Shown: positions 28,049 to 36,849, counted from the first letter of the stretch. The stretch is 64,000 bases of DNA from Dechloromonas sp. ZY10 (GCF_041378895.1 NZ_CP144212.1:895001-959000); one strand, 5' to 3'. A program made the numbers and translations. Notes: generated by a model from the letters alone, not told the origin.

Positions 28049-28485
28049 AATCTCTGGTCCCCGGTTTGGCTCTGGCTTGCTTGCTGGGGGCCTGCGCTAC
28101 GCCAGGGGGGAATGCAACCCCTCTGGTGCCGAACAAGGCGCTGAGCTTGACTGCCCAGACTTCTGTCTCCTTGGCAAATCTTGCCGCCGGAGCCGCTGTG
28201 ATTGGCGCCATTTACCTGATTTACGATCCCTTGGCGCCGAACTGGGAAATCGAGGAGCAGCGACTTAGCGAGGATACCTATCGGATGTCGCTGAAAATGA
28301 AGCGGTTTCATACCGGTGGGGCGGGCGAGTCGCAGCAGATTTTTCGTCGGCGAGCGAGCCAGTTACAGTATGAGCAGGGGGCTGTCGCATATCGCGTGCT
28401 GGAATACAGCGAGGGTATCGATTCCCAAACGCTCGGCGCACGGCGGGTCGCCGAAGGTACGATTCGCTTGGTCAATCAACGGTAA
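28045..28485 (+). CDS. Putative lipoprotein coupled to flgL
   Basis: I do not recognise the family. The 146-residue product has a lipoprotein signal with lipobox LGAC (Cys17), a hydrophobic stretch at about 43-60 (LANLAAGAAVIGAIYLIY) that could be a second membrane segment, and a charged C-terminal half. Its start overlaps the flgL stop by 4 bp, so it is translated with the hook-associated proteins and is probably part of the flagellar regulon. A role in the outer-membrane passage or sheath-proximal part of the flagellum is only a guess. It ends 5 bp from the convergent fliR. Confidence 0.8.
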   Translation: MKSLVPGLALACLLGACATPGGNATPLVPNKALSLTAQTSVSLANLAAGAAVIGAIYLIYDPLAPNWEIEEQRLSEDTYRMSLKMKRFHTGGAGESQQIFRRRASQLQYEQGAVAYRVLEYSEGIDSQTLGARRVAEGTIRLVNQR

Positions 28486-28490
28486 ACCAG

Positions 28491-29273
28491 TTAGCGACCT
28501 GGTGGCGCAGCAAACTGAAGCATGGCTGTCAGTGCCACCTCGTAAATATTCTGTAACGGTGTGGCCAGGTAGTTCAGCGAGATGGTCAGCACGATGAATC
28601 CGCCGAGCAGGGTGAGGGGAAAGCCCAGGGCAAAAATATTCAGTTGCGGTGCGGCGCGGGTCAGTACGGCCAGCGAGAGGTTGGTGATCATCAGCGCAAC
28701 CACGACAGGTAACGAAAGAAGCAGTCCGAAAGAAAAAATCTGGCCGGCCAGTTCGGCCAGGTTGAGCCAGCTGCCGCTCCCGGGAAAGCTGCCAACCGGC
28801 AGGATGTAAAAGCTTTTGGCCAAGGTGGCGACGTAGAGCAGATGCCCGTTCAGCGAGAGAAACAGGAGCAGGGTGATCAAGTTGAGAAACTCCGAGATCA
28901 CCGGTGTCTGGGAAGAGTTGAGCGGGTCGTAGAAGGTGGCGAAACTGAGCCCCATCTGGAAGCCCATGAAGTCGCCGGCGAGATTGATTGCGGCAAAAAC
29001 GATACGCGCGGCAAAACCCATGGCAATACCGAGCAGTGTTTGCTGGCCGAGAAGCAGGAGGCCGGGAAGCGAAGCCGGGGCGACTTGGGGCATTGCCGGT
29101 AATGCGGGAATGATGGCGATGGCGATCGCCAGGCCGAGGATCAAGCGAGTCCGGCGTGGAATTCCGGGGGTGTTCCAAATCGGTGCTGTGGCGATGAAGC
29201 CGAGAATACGGGCGAGAGGAAAGGCAAAGGCAACGATCCACGCATCGAGTTGGGTGGTGCTGAGTTGGATCAT
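28491..29273 (-). CDS. fliR: Flagellar export gate protein FliR
   Basis: Membrane component of the export channel. I start at 29273, which forms an ATGA overlap with the fliQ stop; this gives 260 residues beginning MIQLSTTQLDAWIVAFAFPL. There are about six membrane helices, with the family region GFAARIVFAAINLAGDFMGF and FATFYDPLNSSQTPVISEFL. It is the last gene of the reverse fliF...fliR run. Confidence 0.94.
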   Translation of the reverse strand: MIQLSTTQLDAWIVAFAFPLARILGFIATAPIWNTPGIPRRTRLILGLAIAIAIIPALPAMPQVAPASLPGLLLLGQQTLLGIAMGFAARIVFAAINLAGDFMGFQMGLSFATFYDPLNSSQTPVISEFLNLITLLLFLSLNGHLLYVATLAKSFYILPVGSFPGSGSWLNLAELAGQIFSFGLLLSLPVVVALMITNLSLAVLTRAAPQLNIFALGFPLTLLGGFIVLTISLNYLATPLQNIYEVALTAMLQFAAPPGR

Positions 29274-29539
29274 CCGATCAACTGAGGGATGCTGCCGAGC
29301 AGGCGGGTGATGTAATCCATTAGGTACTGCAGCATCCACGGGCCGGCAAAAATCAGGATGATGAAAGCGACGATCAGCTTTGGAACAAACTGCAGGGTGG
29401 CTTCGTTGATCTGGGTGGCAGCCTGGAAAATGCTGATGATCAGGCCGATGGCCAGGGAGCCGAGGAGGATCGGTGCGGCCAGCAACACGGTTACCTCAAT
29501 CGCCTGGCGGCCGATTTCCATAACGACGCCGGGGGTCAT
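29270..29539 (-). CDS. fliQ: Flagellar export gate protein FliQ
   Basis: Small two-helix export-channel subunit of 89 residues: MTPGVVMEIGRQAIEVTVLL, PILLGSLAIGLIISIFQAAT (helix 1 and loop), then FVPKLIVAFIILIFAGPWM (helix 2). Overlaps fliP upstream by 4 bp and fliR downstream by 4 bp. Confidence 0.95.
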   Translation of the reverse strand: MTPGVVMEIGRQAIEVTVLLAAPILLGSLAIGLIISIFQAATQINEATLQFVPKLIVAFIILIFAGPWMLQYLMDYITRLLGSIPQLIG

Positions 29540-30282
29540 GGATTGAAACTCCGGACCAGCGAACCGATGATTAGGTGCCAGCCGTCGACCAGCACGAAAA
29601 GCATTATCTTGAAAGGCAGGGCAATCATCACCGGAGACATCATCATCATCCCCATTGCCATGAGCAAGCTGGCAATCACCATGTCGATGATCAGGAAGGG
29701 AATGAAAATGATGAAGCCAATCTGGAATGCCGTTTTCAACTCGCTGATGACGAATGCCGGGATCAGGATGCGCATCGGAGTGTCATCCGGCTTTTCGATT
29801 TTTTCAATTCCGGCGACGTTGGCAAACATTGCGATATCGGCTTCGCGTGTCTGCTTCAGCATGAAGGCGCGCATTGGCACGGCGGCTCGTTCGCCTGCCT
29901 GCATGATGTTGATTTTGCTCTCCGAGAGCGGCTGGTAGGCTTCGGTGTACACCCTTTCCAAGGTGGGTGACATGATGAAGAAGGTCAGAAACAGTGCAAT
30001 CCCGATCAGTACTTGATTCGGGGGCGAAGTCTGGGTGCCCATCGCGTGTCGGAGCAGGGACAGTACGATGATGATCCGGGTGAAGCTGGTGGTCATCAAA
30101 ACCATCGCCGGAATAAAGGTCAGCGCGGTCAGAAACAGCAGTGTCTGGATGGTCAGCGAGTAGGTCGTGCCGCCTCCTGCGGCTGGCGTACTCGTGAGTG
30201 CAGGCAGACCGCTGGCTTGGGCCAGCAGAGGCCCGGAAACCAGCAGGAGCAGCAGGGGGCTGAGGCTTTTAGGAATCTTCAC
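29536..30282 (-). CDS. fliP: Flagellar export gate protein FliP
   Basis: Core of the export channel. The 248-residue product has a cleavable-type signal (MKIPKSLSPLLLLLVSGPLL) and four membrane helices. The family segments FTRIIIVLSLLRHAMGTQTS, PPNQVLIGIALFLTFFIMSP and FQIGFIIFIPFLIIDMVIAS are all present. The start overlaps fliO by 14 bp. Confidence 0.96.
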   Translation of the reverse strand: MKIPKSLSPLLLLLVSGPLLAQASGLPALTSTPAAGGGTTYSLTIQTLLFLTALTFIPAMVLMTTSFTRIIIVLSLLRHAMGTQTSPPNQVLIGIALFLTFFIMSPTLERVYTEAYQPLSESKINIMQAGERAAVPMRAFMLKQTREADIAMFANVAGIEKIEKPDDTPMRILIPAFVISELKTAFQIGFIIFIPFLIIDMVIASLLMAMGMMMMSPVMIALPFKIMLFVLVDGWHLIIGSLVRSFNP

Positions 30283-30676
30283 GGCGGCGTTCGGTGATTG
30301 TTTTTAACCAGTCGGCAAAAGCTGCCGGGGCAACGGGGGGGGCATCCTCGCCGGTGGTTCCCGAGGTTCCTCGTGGCATTCGGTGCAAGGTACGAATCTG
30401 ACCCGGGACGATTCCGATTACCAGCCAGGTATCACCCGCTTCGATCAGTACGACCCGTTCGCGTGGGCCCAAGGCAACGCCACCGATAATCTTCACGCCC
30501 CCCTGGCCAAAGCCTTTGCCACCGGTAATCTTGCGGGCCAGCCAGGCTGCACCGAGCAGGAGGATGACGATGAAGGCTAGCGCCAGCATTGCCTGAACGT
30601 AGGCGCCAAATCCGGGGCCGGGGCTGTCGGAGGCATGGGCGAGTGAAGGAAGCAGGAAAATCAGGGCGCGCAACAA
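30269..30676 (-). CDS. fliO: Flagellar export assembly factor FliO
   Basis: Small membrane protein that helps assemble the FliP ring. The 135-residue product has one strong membrane helix (about 25-45, AYVQAMLALAFIVILLLGAA) and the FliO core RERVVLIEAGDTWLVIGIVP. No ATG is available: the frame opens at 30709 after a stop at 30710-30712 and contains only TTG codons at 30676 and 30673 as plausible starts, with no clear ribosome-binding site. It is separated from fliN by 433 bp, unlike the overlapping genes around it. Confidence 0.85.
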   Translation of the reverse strand: MLRALIFLLPSLAHASDSPGPGFGAYVQAMLALAFIVILLLGAAWLARKITGGKGFGQGGVKIIGGVALGPRERVVLIEAGDTWLVIGIVPGQIRTLHRMPRGTSGTTGEDAPPVAPAAFADWLKTITERRREDS

Positions 30677-30776
30677 GATGGGAGTGGATGGCGAAAGGAA
30701 ATGAGGCGCCTATGTTAACGCAGAACATGGGGGCGATGCTCATCCATGGCTATCGCGGATCACGAGCGTAAAGCGC

Positions 30777-30793
30777 CGATTTTTACGGTCAAC
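30777..30793 (+). repeat. Dispersed 17-nt repeat, copy A
   Basis: CGATTTTTACGGTCAAC, matching the consensus CGATTTTYRCGGTCRAC derived from four copies in this window. It is the left, inverted partner of copy B in the fliN-fliO gap. Confidence 0.75.
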
Positions 30794-31016
30794 CTGAGGG
30801 TTGTGCAAAAAATGCCAAAGTCGTCCCCGTTCCAGCGGGAAGACCCACTGGTCAGCGCTCAGGCAGGGGCCCCTTGCCGCTGAGGTATTCGGCCAGTGCC
30901 TTTGGGTACTGAGTGCAAGGGTGGGATGTCTGCTGAAGCGGCATCGGCTGGGGAGCCGTATCTTTGTTGGCAGCCTGGTTGCCCGCAGCCGCAAGGGCTA
31001 TGGGATAGCGCTTAAA

Positions 31017-31049
31017 GCTTGGGTGTTCCTTGTGGCTTGAAACCCAAGC
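31017..31049. repeat. Inverted repeat (hairpin) in the fliN-fliO gap
   Basis: GCTTGGGT (31017-31024) and ACCCAAGC (31042-31049), an 8-bp perfect stem with a 17-base loop. No T-run follows on either strand, so it is not a standard terminator. Confidence 0.5.
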
Positions 31050-31074
31050 GCAGGGAATTTTCGGCTGCGGTGCA

Positions 31075-31091
31075 GTCGACCGTGAAAATTG
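31075..31091 (-). repeat. Dispersed 17-nt repeat, copy B
   Basis: Reads CAATTTTCACGGTCGAC on the reverse strand, one mismatch to the consensus CGATTTTYRCGGTCRAC. It is inverted relative to copy A, 18 bp beyond the end of fliN. Confidence 0.7.
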
Positions 31092-31109
31092 TTGCTGTCC
31101 TGCTTGGCT

Positions 31110-31550
31110 CTAGCGGCTGACCTTGCGCATGCGCTCTGCCGGAGTAATGATGTCGGTCAGGCGAATGCCGAATTTGTCGTTAACCACGACGACTTCTCCC
31201 TGTGCGATCAGGGTGCCGTTCACCAGTACGTCCATCGGTTCGCCGGCCATTGCATCCAGTTCGACCACCGAGCCGTGGGCCAGTTGGAGCAGGTTCTTGA
31301 TGGTAATCTTGGTCCGTCCGAGTTCGACTGTGATCTGGACCGGGATATCCAGAATCATGTCGAGTTCGTTGAGCATGCCGACATTGCCAGCCGGGGGTGT
31401 AAACGACGGAAAAATATCCGCCGCCGGTTGTGCTGCAGGCGTGGTTTCTTCCTGCGAGACCTGTTCGGCCATTGCGGCAGCCCAATCGTCTTCGCTGATT
31501 TGGTCTGCATCGAGCAGACCGTCGCCAAGGTTTTCCAGTTCGTCAGCCAT
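31110..31550 (-). CDS. fliN: Flagellar switch protein FliN
   Basis: C-ring component. The 146-residue product has an acidic N-terminal region and a C-terminal SpoA domain (about 60-140): LDMILDIPVQITVELGRTKI, LAHGSVVELDAMAGEPMDVL and VVVNDKFGIRLTDIITPAER. The start overlaps fliM by 8 bp. It is the last gene before the 433-bp gap. Confidence 0.96.
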   Translation of the reverse strand: MADELENLGDGLLDADQISEDDWAAAMAEQVSQEETTPAAQPAADIFPSFTPPAGNVGMLNELDMILDIPVQITVELGRTKITIKNLLQLAHGSVVELDAMAGEPMDVLVNGTLIAQGEVVVVNDKFGIRLTDIITPAERMRKVSR

Positions 31551-32565
31551 TTTGTTGTTCTCCCTGTATCGGCTCGGGCGCCGGGGCGTCTGCCGTCGAG
31601 GAGGATACGAATTTCTCGACTTTCAAAGCGTATTGACCATTCTGCTGGCCATAGGAACATTCCATCAGCGGCACATTATCGACCAGTGCCGTCAGCCGCT
31701 CCGGAATTTGAATTGGGATCACATCTCCCGGTTTGAGCGTGAGAATCTGACCGAGGGTGATTCTACCTGAAGCCAGCGAGGCCACGATTTCGACCTCGGC
31801 ATCCTGCAACTGACGCCGCAGCGTACTGATCCACCGCTTGTCCGACGACATCTGGTCGCTCTGCATGCTGCTGTAGAGCAGATCGCGGATCGGCTCGAGC
31901 ATGGAGTAGGGGAAACAGATGTGCATGTCGGCGGTGGCGCCGCCAAACTCCAGCGTAAAGGTGGTTGAAACCACAATTTCCGAAGGGGTCGCGATGTTCG
32001 CAAACTGCGAATTCATTTCCGAGCGGATGTACTCGAAATTGAGCTCATAAACCGGTTTCCAGGAACGGCTGTATTCAGCAAAAACCACATTCAGCAGGCC
32101 CTGGATAATGCGCTGCTCAGTCGGGGTGAAGTCGCGCCCCTCGACCCGGGTATGAAAGCGGCCGTCGCCACCAAACATGTTGTCGACGACGAGAAAAACC
32201 AGATTGGGGTCGAAGATGAACAGGCTGGTCCCGCGCAGGGGCTTGGCCATCACCAGATTGAGGTTGGTCGGTACGACCAGGTTGCGGATGAATTCGCTGT
32301 ATTTTTGTACCCGGATCGGGCCAACCGAAATTTCGGTATTTCGGTGCATGTAGTTGAACAGGCCGATCCGCAGGTAACGAGCGAAACGCTCGTTAACCAG
32401 CTCAAGGGTCGGCATCCGGCCGCGGACGATGCGCTCCTGCGTCCCGATGTTGTACGGGCGCAGGGTGCTGTCTTCGCTGCTGCCGCCTTCCGGCTCGTCA
32501 GTCTCCCCGGTGACGCCCTTGAGTAGGGCATCAACCTCTTCCTGGGAGAGAAAGTCGCCAGCCAT
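31543..32565 (-). CDS. fliM: Flagellar switch protein FliM
   Basis: C-ring protein that receives CheY-P. The 340-residue product has the N-terminal CheY-binding motif FLSQEEVDALLKGV (residues 5-17), a CheC-like middle domain (GRMPTLELVNERFARYLRIG; NMFGGDGRFHTRVEGRDFTP) and a C-terminal SpoA domain (RITLGQILTLKPGDVIPIQI). Standard length. Confidence 0.96.
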   Translation of the reverse strand: MAGDFLSQEEVDALLKGVTGETDEPEGGSSEDSTLRPYNIGTQERIVRGRMPTLELVNERFARYLRIGLFNYMHRNTEISVGPIRVQKYSEFIRNLVVPTNLNLVMAKPLRGTSLFIFDPNLVFLVVDNMFGGDGRFHTRVEGRDFTPTEQRIIQGLLNVVFAEYSRSWKPVYELNFEYIRSEMNSQFANIATPSEIVVSTTFTLEFGGATADMHICFPYSMLEPIRDLLYSSMQSDQMSSDKRWISTLRRQLQDAEVEIVASLASGRITLGQILTLKPGDVIPIQIPERLTALVDNVPLMECSYGQQNGQYALKVEKFVSSSTADAPAPEPIQGEQQNG

Positions 32566-32571
32566 GGCTCC

Positions 32572-33132
32572 TTACTGAATGATGAAGGAGGTGAACAAGA
32601 CTGCCTTGACCGGGCCTTCCGGCGGGATCAGTTCGCCCTTCTTATTTTTGCGCGGCGGTTCGATTACCGAGTTGATCTCGTCGCGCAAATCTTCGGCGAG
32701 GTGCTCCTTGCCTTCCTTCGTGATCAGTTCGGAGGATTTCTTGCTCGACAGATGCAGCATGATGTTGTTGCGAATCTTGGGCAGCAGGGGCTTCAGTGCT
32801 GCATCTGCTGTCGGATCGTCAAGCTCCAGCGACAGCGTAACCTGCAGATACTGTTCGCCGTTTTCAGGGATCAGGTTGACGATGAAGGCTTCCATCGGAA
32901 GGAAGACAGGCTGGGCTGCGTGGGCGTCCTTCTTCTTTTCCTTTTTCTTGGGAGGCTCTTTCTCTTCCGCCACCTCTTCGTCTTCGTCGTGACTGCTTTT
33001 CTTCATCAAAACCACGCCGACACCTGCCACAGCAATTAGAAGCACCAGGACGGCCGCGATGATGATGATCAGTTTTTTGCTCTTCTTGGGCGGCTGTTCC
33101 GCATCTTCTGCCGGCTTGGCGTCCTTGGACAT
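32572..33132 (-). CDS. fliL: Flagellar basal body-associated protein FliL
   Basis: Inner-membrane protein around the stators. The 186-residue product has a basic N-terminus, one membrane helix (about 22-45, IIIIAAVLVLLIAVAGVGVV), a run of Glu/Lys-rich linker (DEDEEVAEEKEPPKKKEKKK) and a periplasmic FliL domain ending KAVLFTSFIIQ. It lies between fliK and fliM at short spacing. Confidence 0.93.
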   Translation of the reverse strand: MSKDAKPAEDAEQPPKKSKKLIIIIAAVLVLLIAVAGVGVVLMKKSSHDEDEEVAEEKEPPKKKEKKKDAHAAQPVFLPMEAFIVNLIPENGEQYLQVTLSLELDDPTADAALKPLLPKIRNNIMLHLSSKKSSELITKEGKEHLAEDLRDEINSVIEPPRKNKKGELIPPEGPVKAVLFTSFIIQ

Positions 33133-33159
33133 GGCTTACCTTTCGTGGTCTATCGTGGG

Positions 33160-34149
33160 TCAGGCAAAGAGGTCGACCTTGCCCGGTCCGCGGCCTGTCG
33201 CCCCGAGGGCAATGGTTCCGCTGCTGGCATGGTCGCTAGTGGCGGGAAGTATAGCGTTTTCGTCGCTGTCCCGTCTTGTCTTTGCCTGCTGTTGCTGGGC
33301 TTCACGCTGCTGTTGCGCAAGATTGGCGCCAACATTGGCCTGTCCGAGGTCAATTCCTGATGAGGCCAGCATTTCTTTCAGTTGCGGCAAGGCGCTCTCG
33401 ATGGCTTGGCGTACCTCGCCAAATGGTGAAGCGAAGCTGGCGGTTGCCTGGTCACCATTCAGGCTAAGGTGGATCTGAATGGGGCCTAGTTGCGGAGGGT
33501 TGATATTGATCTGTGCAGATTGCTGATCATTTTTGGCCATCCAGACCAGCTTCTCACCAAACTCATGGCCCCAGCCTGGCTGGCTGACCGGTGTCTGGAT
33601 GCTTGCCTGGTGTGTTGCCGCAGCCTCTGGCTTGCCGGATTGTGCTGCTTGTAACTGGGCTGCAGCATGGCTCGCCAGTTGATTGCTTTCGCCTTTTGGA
33701 GTCAGAAGATCGCTGAAGCTGTTGCTGGCGGCAATATTTGCCGTATTTGCATCTGTCTCGGTCGTTGCAGCGTTGCTGCCACTCAGTTCAACAGGTAGCT
33801 GCGCTGCAGTACTCCCGCTTCGAGCAGCAAGTATTTTCTCCTCGGTAACCAACCCTGCCTGTTGAGACGCGGCCTGTTGAGGCGGCGGGGCAACCGGTGG
33901 CTGAGGCGGCAGGTTGCCGAGAAAGAGTGCCAGGGCATCGCTGCCGGTTTCTGTTTCCTCTTCAGATGTGGCTGTCTCTTTGCCGGTTTCTCGGCCGCTT
34001 TCAGTCGCTACTCCCGATAGTATCCCCATTTGGCTAAAGAGCAAGGCAGAGAAGTCGACACCGGTGCCGGTATTGCCGGCAGTGCCTGTACCTCCCGGCA
34101 GGGGGGGGGCAATCGCTGCAAGTGGGGAGGAAATGACGCTCAGGCTCAT
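33160..34149 (-). CDS. fliK: Hook-length control protein FliK
   Basis: Secreted molecular ruler that triggers the FlhB switch. The 329-residue product has a low-complexity Ala/Gln/Pro/Thr-rich N-terminal two thirds and a C-terminal FliK domain (about 205-290) with the family segment INPPQLGPIQIHLSLNGDQA. The tail is Gln-rich. A second FliK-like gene lies at 42972. A sigma-54 site lies just upstream. Confidence 0.88.
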   Translation of the reverse strand: MSLSVISSPLAAIAPPLPGGTGTAGNTGTGVDFSALLFSQMGILSGVATESGRETGKETATSEEETETGSDALALFLGNLPPQPPVAPPPQQAASQQAGLVTEEKILAARSGSTAAQLPVELSGSNAATTETDANTANIAASNSFSDLLTPKGESNQLASHAAAQLQAAQSGKPEAAATHQASIQTPVSQPGWGHEFGEKLVWMAKNDQQSAQININPPQLGPIQIHLSLNGDQATASFASPFGEVRQAIESALPQLKEMLASSGIDLGQANVGANLAQQQREAQQQQAKTRRDSDENAILPATSDHASSGTIALGATGRGPGKVDLFA

Positions 34150-34184
34150 GGCAACCTCGGATTGAAATCAAGCTGCTGTGGTTA

Positions 34185-34200
34185 AGCAGATTTTATGCCC
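34185..34200 (-). promoter_or_regulatory. Candidate sigma-54 promoter upstream of fliK
   Basis: On the reverse strand GGGCATAAAATCTGCT has GG and GC separated by exactly 10 bases and shares GGCAT and CTGCT with the flgB promoter. It lies 36 bp before the fliK start in the 99-bp fliJ-fliK gap, which would give fliKLMN(OPQR) transcription independent of fliF. Confidence 0.55.
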
Positions 34201-34248
34201 GGAGGTTCCTCCCGGTGGTCAGCGGCCTGTTCTAGTTGGACAGGGGAT

Positions 34249-34695
34249 TTAGTCTTTCTCTTGTCTGGCGTACTTTCGGGACGAAAATTCGTCCTGTGTC
34301 TTTTGATCTCGCTTGCCTTCAGCATGGCGCTCGCGGGCCTCATGTCGTTGGGCCAGTGTATCCAGTGCCTTCAGCTGGCGATTCTGCTGGCGCCAATTTT
34401 CCTGGCCGGTTCGGGTGTCGCTTTCCGATCTGGCCACGGCCTGCCTTTGCTGCTCGATGGCTTCGTCAATCCGGCCGAGAAAGTCGCGGTAGTTGTTCAA
34501 TACTTGAGGGCTGATCCCAATTTGTACCGCGTCATGCATTTTCTGGGCGTATTCGGCCCGGTAGTTTTCAAGGAGTTGTAGCCGGCTTTTCTGGTTTTGC
34601 TCGGCGGCAATCAATTGGCCGAGGCGGCGGGTTGCTTCATCGCTACGTTCCTGCATGATGTCGAGCAACGGTTGCAGGGTGAATTCTTTTGACAT
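34249..34695 (-). CDS. fliJ: Flagellar export chaperone escort FliJ
   Basis: Small coiled-coil protein linking the FliI ATPase to FlhA. The 148-residue product is almost wholly helical and charged (LQPLLDIMQERSDEATRRLG; YAQKMHDAVQIGISPQVLNN; LDTLAQRHEARERHAEGKRD). It follows fliI after 8 bp, the usual order. Confidence 0.92.
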   Translation of the reverse strand: MSKEFTLQPLLDIMQERSDEATRRLGQLIAAEQNQKSRLQLLENYRAEYAQKMHDAVQIGISPQVLNNYRDFLGRIDEAIEQQRQAVARSESDTRTGQENWRQQNRQLKALDTLAQRHEARERHAEGKRDQKTQDEFSSRKYARQEKD

Positions 34696-34703
34696 TTTTG
34701 TGT

Positions 34704-36113
34704 TTAGAACAAGGCTTGCAGGTCAGCCAGGGTGGCTTGAAAGGCCGACTGTTCGGTCAGTTTTTGCTGAAGGAAGCCTTCCATCCGGGGATATAAACCA
34801 ATCGCTTGATCCAGGACCGGGTCTGAGCCTGGGGCGTAGGCGCCGACCGAGATCAGGTCGCGGGATCGCTGGTAACGCGAGAACATCACCTTAAATTTTC
34901 GGATCAGATCAAGATGTGTCGGGCTGATCAGATTAACCATCGCCCGACTGATCGACTGTTCTATGTCAATTGCCGGGTAATGCCCCGAATCCGCCAGGGT
35001 TCGCGACAGGACAATGTGACCGTCGAGGATGGCGCGGGCCGAGTCGGCAATCGGATCCTGCTGGTCGTCGCCTTCTGCCAGAACGGTGTAAAAGGCCGTA
35101 ATTGATCCGCCGCCCTCGGGGCCATTGCCGGTGCGCTCAACCAAGGCCGGCAACTTGGCAAAAACCGAGGGGGGGTAGCCGCGGGTGGCCGGAGGTTCGC
35201 CAATTGCCAAGGCAATTTCACGCTGCGCCATCGCGTAGCGAGTCAAGGAGTCCATGATCAGTAGTACTTGTCTGCCCTGATCGCGAAAGTATTCGGCAAT
35301 GGTGGTGGCGTAGGCAGCTCCTTGCAGGCGCATCAGTGGCCCGGTGTCGGCAGGGGCGGCGACAACAACTGAGCGGCGGATGCCTTCTTCGCCGAGAATG
35401 TGTTCAATGAACTCCTTGACTTCCCGGCCGCGCTCACCGATCAGTCCGACGACGATGATTTCCGCTTCGGTGTAGCGTGCCATCATCCCCAGTAGTACCG
35501 ATTTACCGACCCCGGATCCGGCAAAGAGGCCCATCCGCTGACCACGTCCGACGGTCAGCAAGCCGTTGATCGCCCGGATGCCGACATCGAGCGGCTGTTC
35601 GATCGGTGCCCGGGTCATCGGATTGATCGGGCGTGCCTGCAATGAACGGGCGTGCTCGGTGTGCAGCGGTCCTTTGTTGTCGAGCGGACGTCCAACACCG
35701 TCGACCACGCGGCCCAGTAGTTCATCTCCAACGGGAACTTGCTTGGCTCGATCAATCGCTCTGCGGCGCAACCCGGTGGGGCTGTCGAGCAAGGGAGGGG
35801 GGGCAGGGCTGTCGTAAGCGACTACCTTCGAACCCGGAGCCAGCCCGTAGACTTCGTCCGACGGCATCAGGAATAGTTTTTCCCCGGCAAAACCGACTAC
35901 TTCGGCTTCGACCGGGTGTCCGCCGAGCGGATAGACCAGGCAGGCACTGCCCAGTGGCAGTTTTAGCCCGGCGGCTTCCATTACCAGGCCGTTGATCCGG
36001 GTCAGGCGACCAACCGGCCAGAGAGGGTGGGCGGTTCCGGCTGCTTCGCTACAACTGCGCAGAAAATTGCACCAGCGCTGCGTATGGGCTGGCAGGGTCA
36101 ATTCGTCAGCCAT
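34704..36113 (-). CDS. fliI: Flagellar export ATPase FliI
   Basis: Hexameric ATPase of the export apparatus. The 469-residue product has the Walker A motif [11 protein letters not shown] (199-209), the family segment [20 protein letters not shown], Walker [18 protein letters not shown], and [18 protein letters not shown]. Normal length. The start overlaps fliH by 16 bp. Confidence 0.97.
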   Translation of the reverse strand: MADELTLPAHTQRWCNFLRSCSEAAGTAHPLWPVGRLTRINGLVMEAAGLKLPLGSACLVYPLGGHPVEAEVVGFAGEKLFLMPSDEVYGLAPGSKVVAYDSPAPPPLLDSPTGLRRRAIDRAKQVPVGDELLGRVVDGVGRPLDNKGPLHTEHARSLQARPINPMTRAPIEQPLDVGIRAINGLLTVGRGQRMGLFAGSGVGKSVLLGMMARYTEAEIIVVGLIGERGREVKEFIEHILGEEGIRRSVVVAAPADTGPLMRLQGAAYATTIAEYFRDQGRQVLLIMDSLTRYAMAQREIALAIGEPPATRGYPPSVFAKLPALVERTGNGPEGGGSITAFYTVLAEGDDQQDPIADSARAILDGHIVLSRTLADSGHYPAIDIEQSISRAMVNLISPTHLDLIRKFKVMFSRYQRSRDLISVGAYAPGSDPVLDQAIGLYPRMEGFLQQKLTEQSAFQATLADLQALF

Positions 36114-36841
36114 GCCTGAGGTTCCGCGCCAATCGCCTCGAGTACGCGGCGCCAGCGGGTTTCGATGCTGGCATCAATTTCGCCGGCGCCGGCAGTCACC
36201 CGGCAGCCGCCGGGTGAAATCTCGCTATTTTCGATTAACTGTCCGCCGGTTTGTGCCAATTGCTCTTCAATCAGCGGTCGCAAGACCAGTGCATCCTCGG
36301 GGTGGATATGGACTTGCAGATGACTGTGGTGGCCTGGCAGGCTGGCGATGGCTTCACGGATCAGGGGCAGGAGCGCCTCCTTGTGAACCGCAATGCTCCC
36401 CCGCAAAACCTCGGTTGCAATAGCTAGAGCCGTATCCAGTAATTGATCGGCGACATCTTGTTCCAGTGTACCAATTGCTTGTTGCAGGTTCCTGACCAAG
36501 GCGGTCAACTGCTCGCCCATCGCACTTGCTACAGCTTGTTGTTCTGCCTGGGCTGCAGCTAATCCTTCGGCGTGGCCAGCTGCGTAGCCTTCGCTATAGC
36601 CTTGACCATGCGCTGCGGCACGGGTTTCTTCGTAAAGTTGTTGAATCTCTTCCGCGCTGGGAAGCGATGGTGGCGGAAGGGATTCTTCCTCGGGGGCAAG
36701 AGGCAGGGGCTCTGGCTCGGCCGCCGGGGCTTCGCTTGCTTCCGGCAGGGGGGCGGCCTGAGGTGGTGGCTCGGCAGGCTTGTCGAACGAGGCAATTTGC
36801 CAGCGTTCAAATGAGGTCAGTTTTTCCTTCGGGATAATCAC
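36098..36841 (-). CDS. fliH: Export ATPase regulator FliH
   Basis: Stator-like regulator of FliI. The 247-residue product has an N-terminal segment with conserved Trp/Phe ([15 protein letters not shown]) that docks on the C ring, a Pro/Glu/Ala-rich stretch, a coiled region with GxxxG-type spacing ([20 protein letters not shown]) characteristic of FliH, and a C-terminal globular domain. It ends inside fliI by overlap. Confidence 0.93.
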   Translation of the reverse strand: MIIPKEKLTSFERWQIASFDKPAEPPPQAAPLPEASEAPAAEPEPLPLAPEEESLPPPSLPSAEEIQQLYEETRAAAHGQGYSEGYAAGHAEGLAAAQAEQQAVASAMGEQLTALVRNLQQAIGTLEQDVADQLLDTALAIATEVLRGSIAVHKEALLPLIREAIASLPGHHSHLQVHIHPEDALVLRPLIEEQLAQTGGQLIENSEISPGGCRVTAGAGEIDASIETRWRRVLEAIGAEPQAWLTN

Positions 36842-36849
36842 GGTTCGAA

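Larger units (their letters stand above)
30677..31109. other. 433-bp non-coding segment between fliN and fliO, bounded by inverted repeat copies
   Basis: This is the only large gap inside the reverse fli run. It holds two copies of a 17-nt repeat in inverted orientation (30777-30793 and 31075-31091), which enclose 315 bp; a hairpin GCTTGGGT/ACCCAAGC (31017-31049); and a near-palindrome GGCAGGGGCCCCTTGCC near 30872. A reverse frame of 84 codons (30740-30994) has no family likeness and I do not call it a gene. It could be a decayed miniature mobile element or a processed RNA spacer; neither is shown. Confidence 0.6.

Noticed and set aside
30740..30994. 84-codon reverse frame in the fliN-fliO gap
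   Set aside because: It crosses one repeat copy, has no family likeness, and codon use looks random. Kept only as non-coding sequence with structure.
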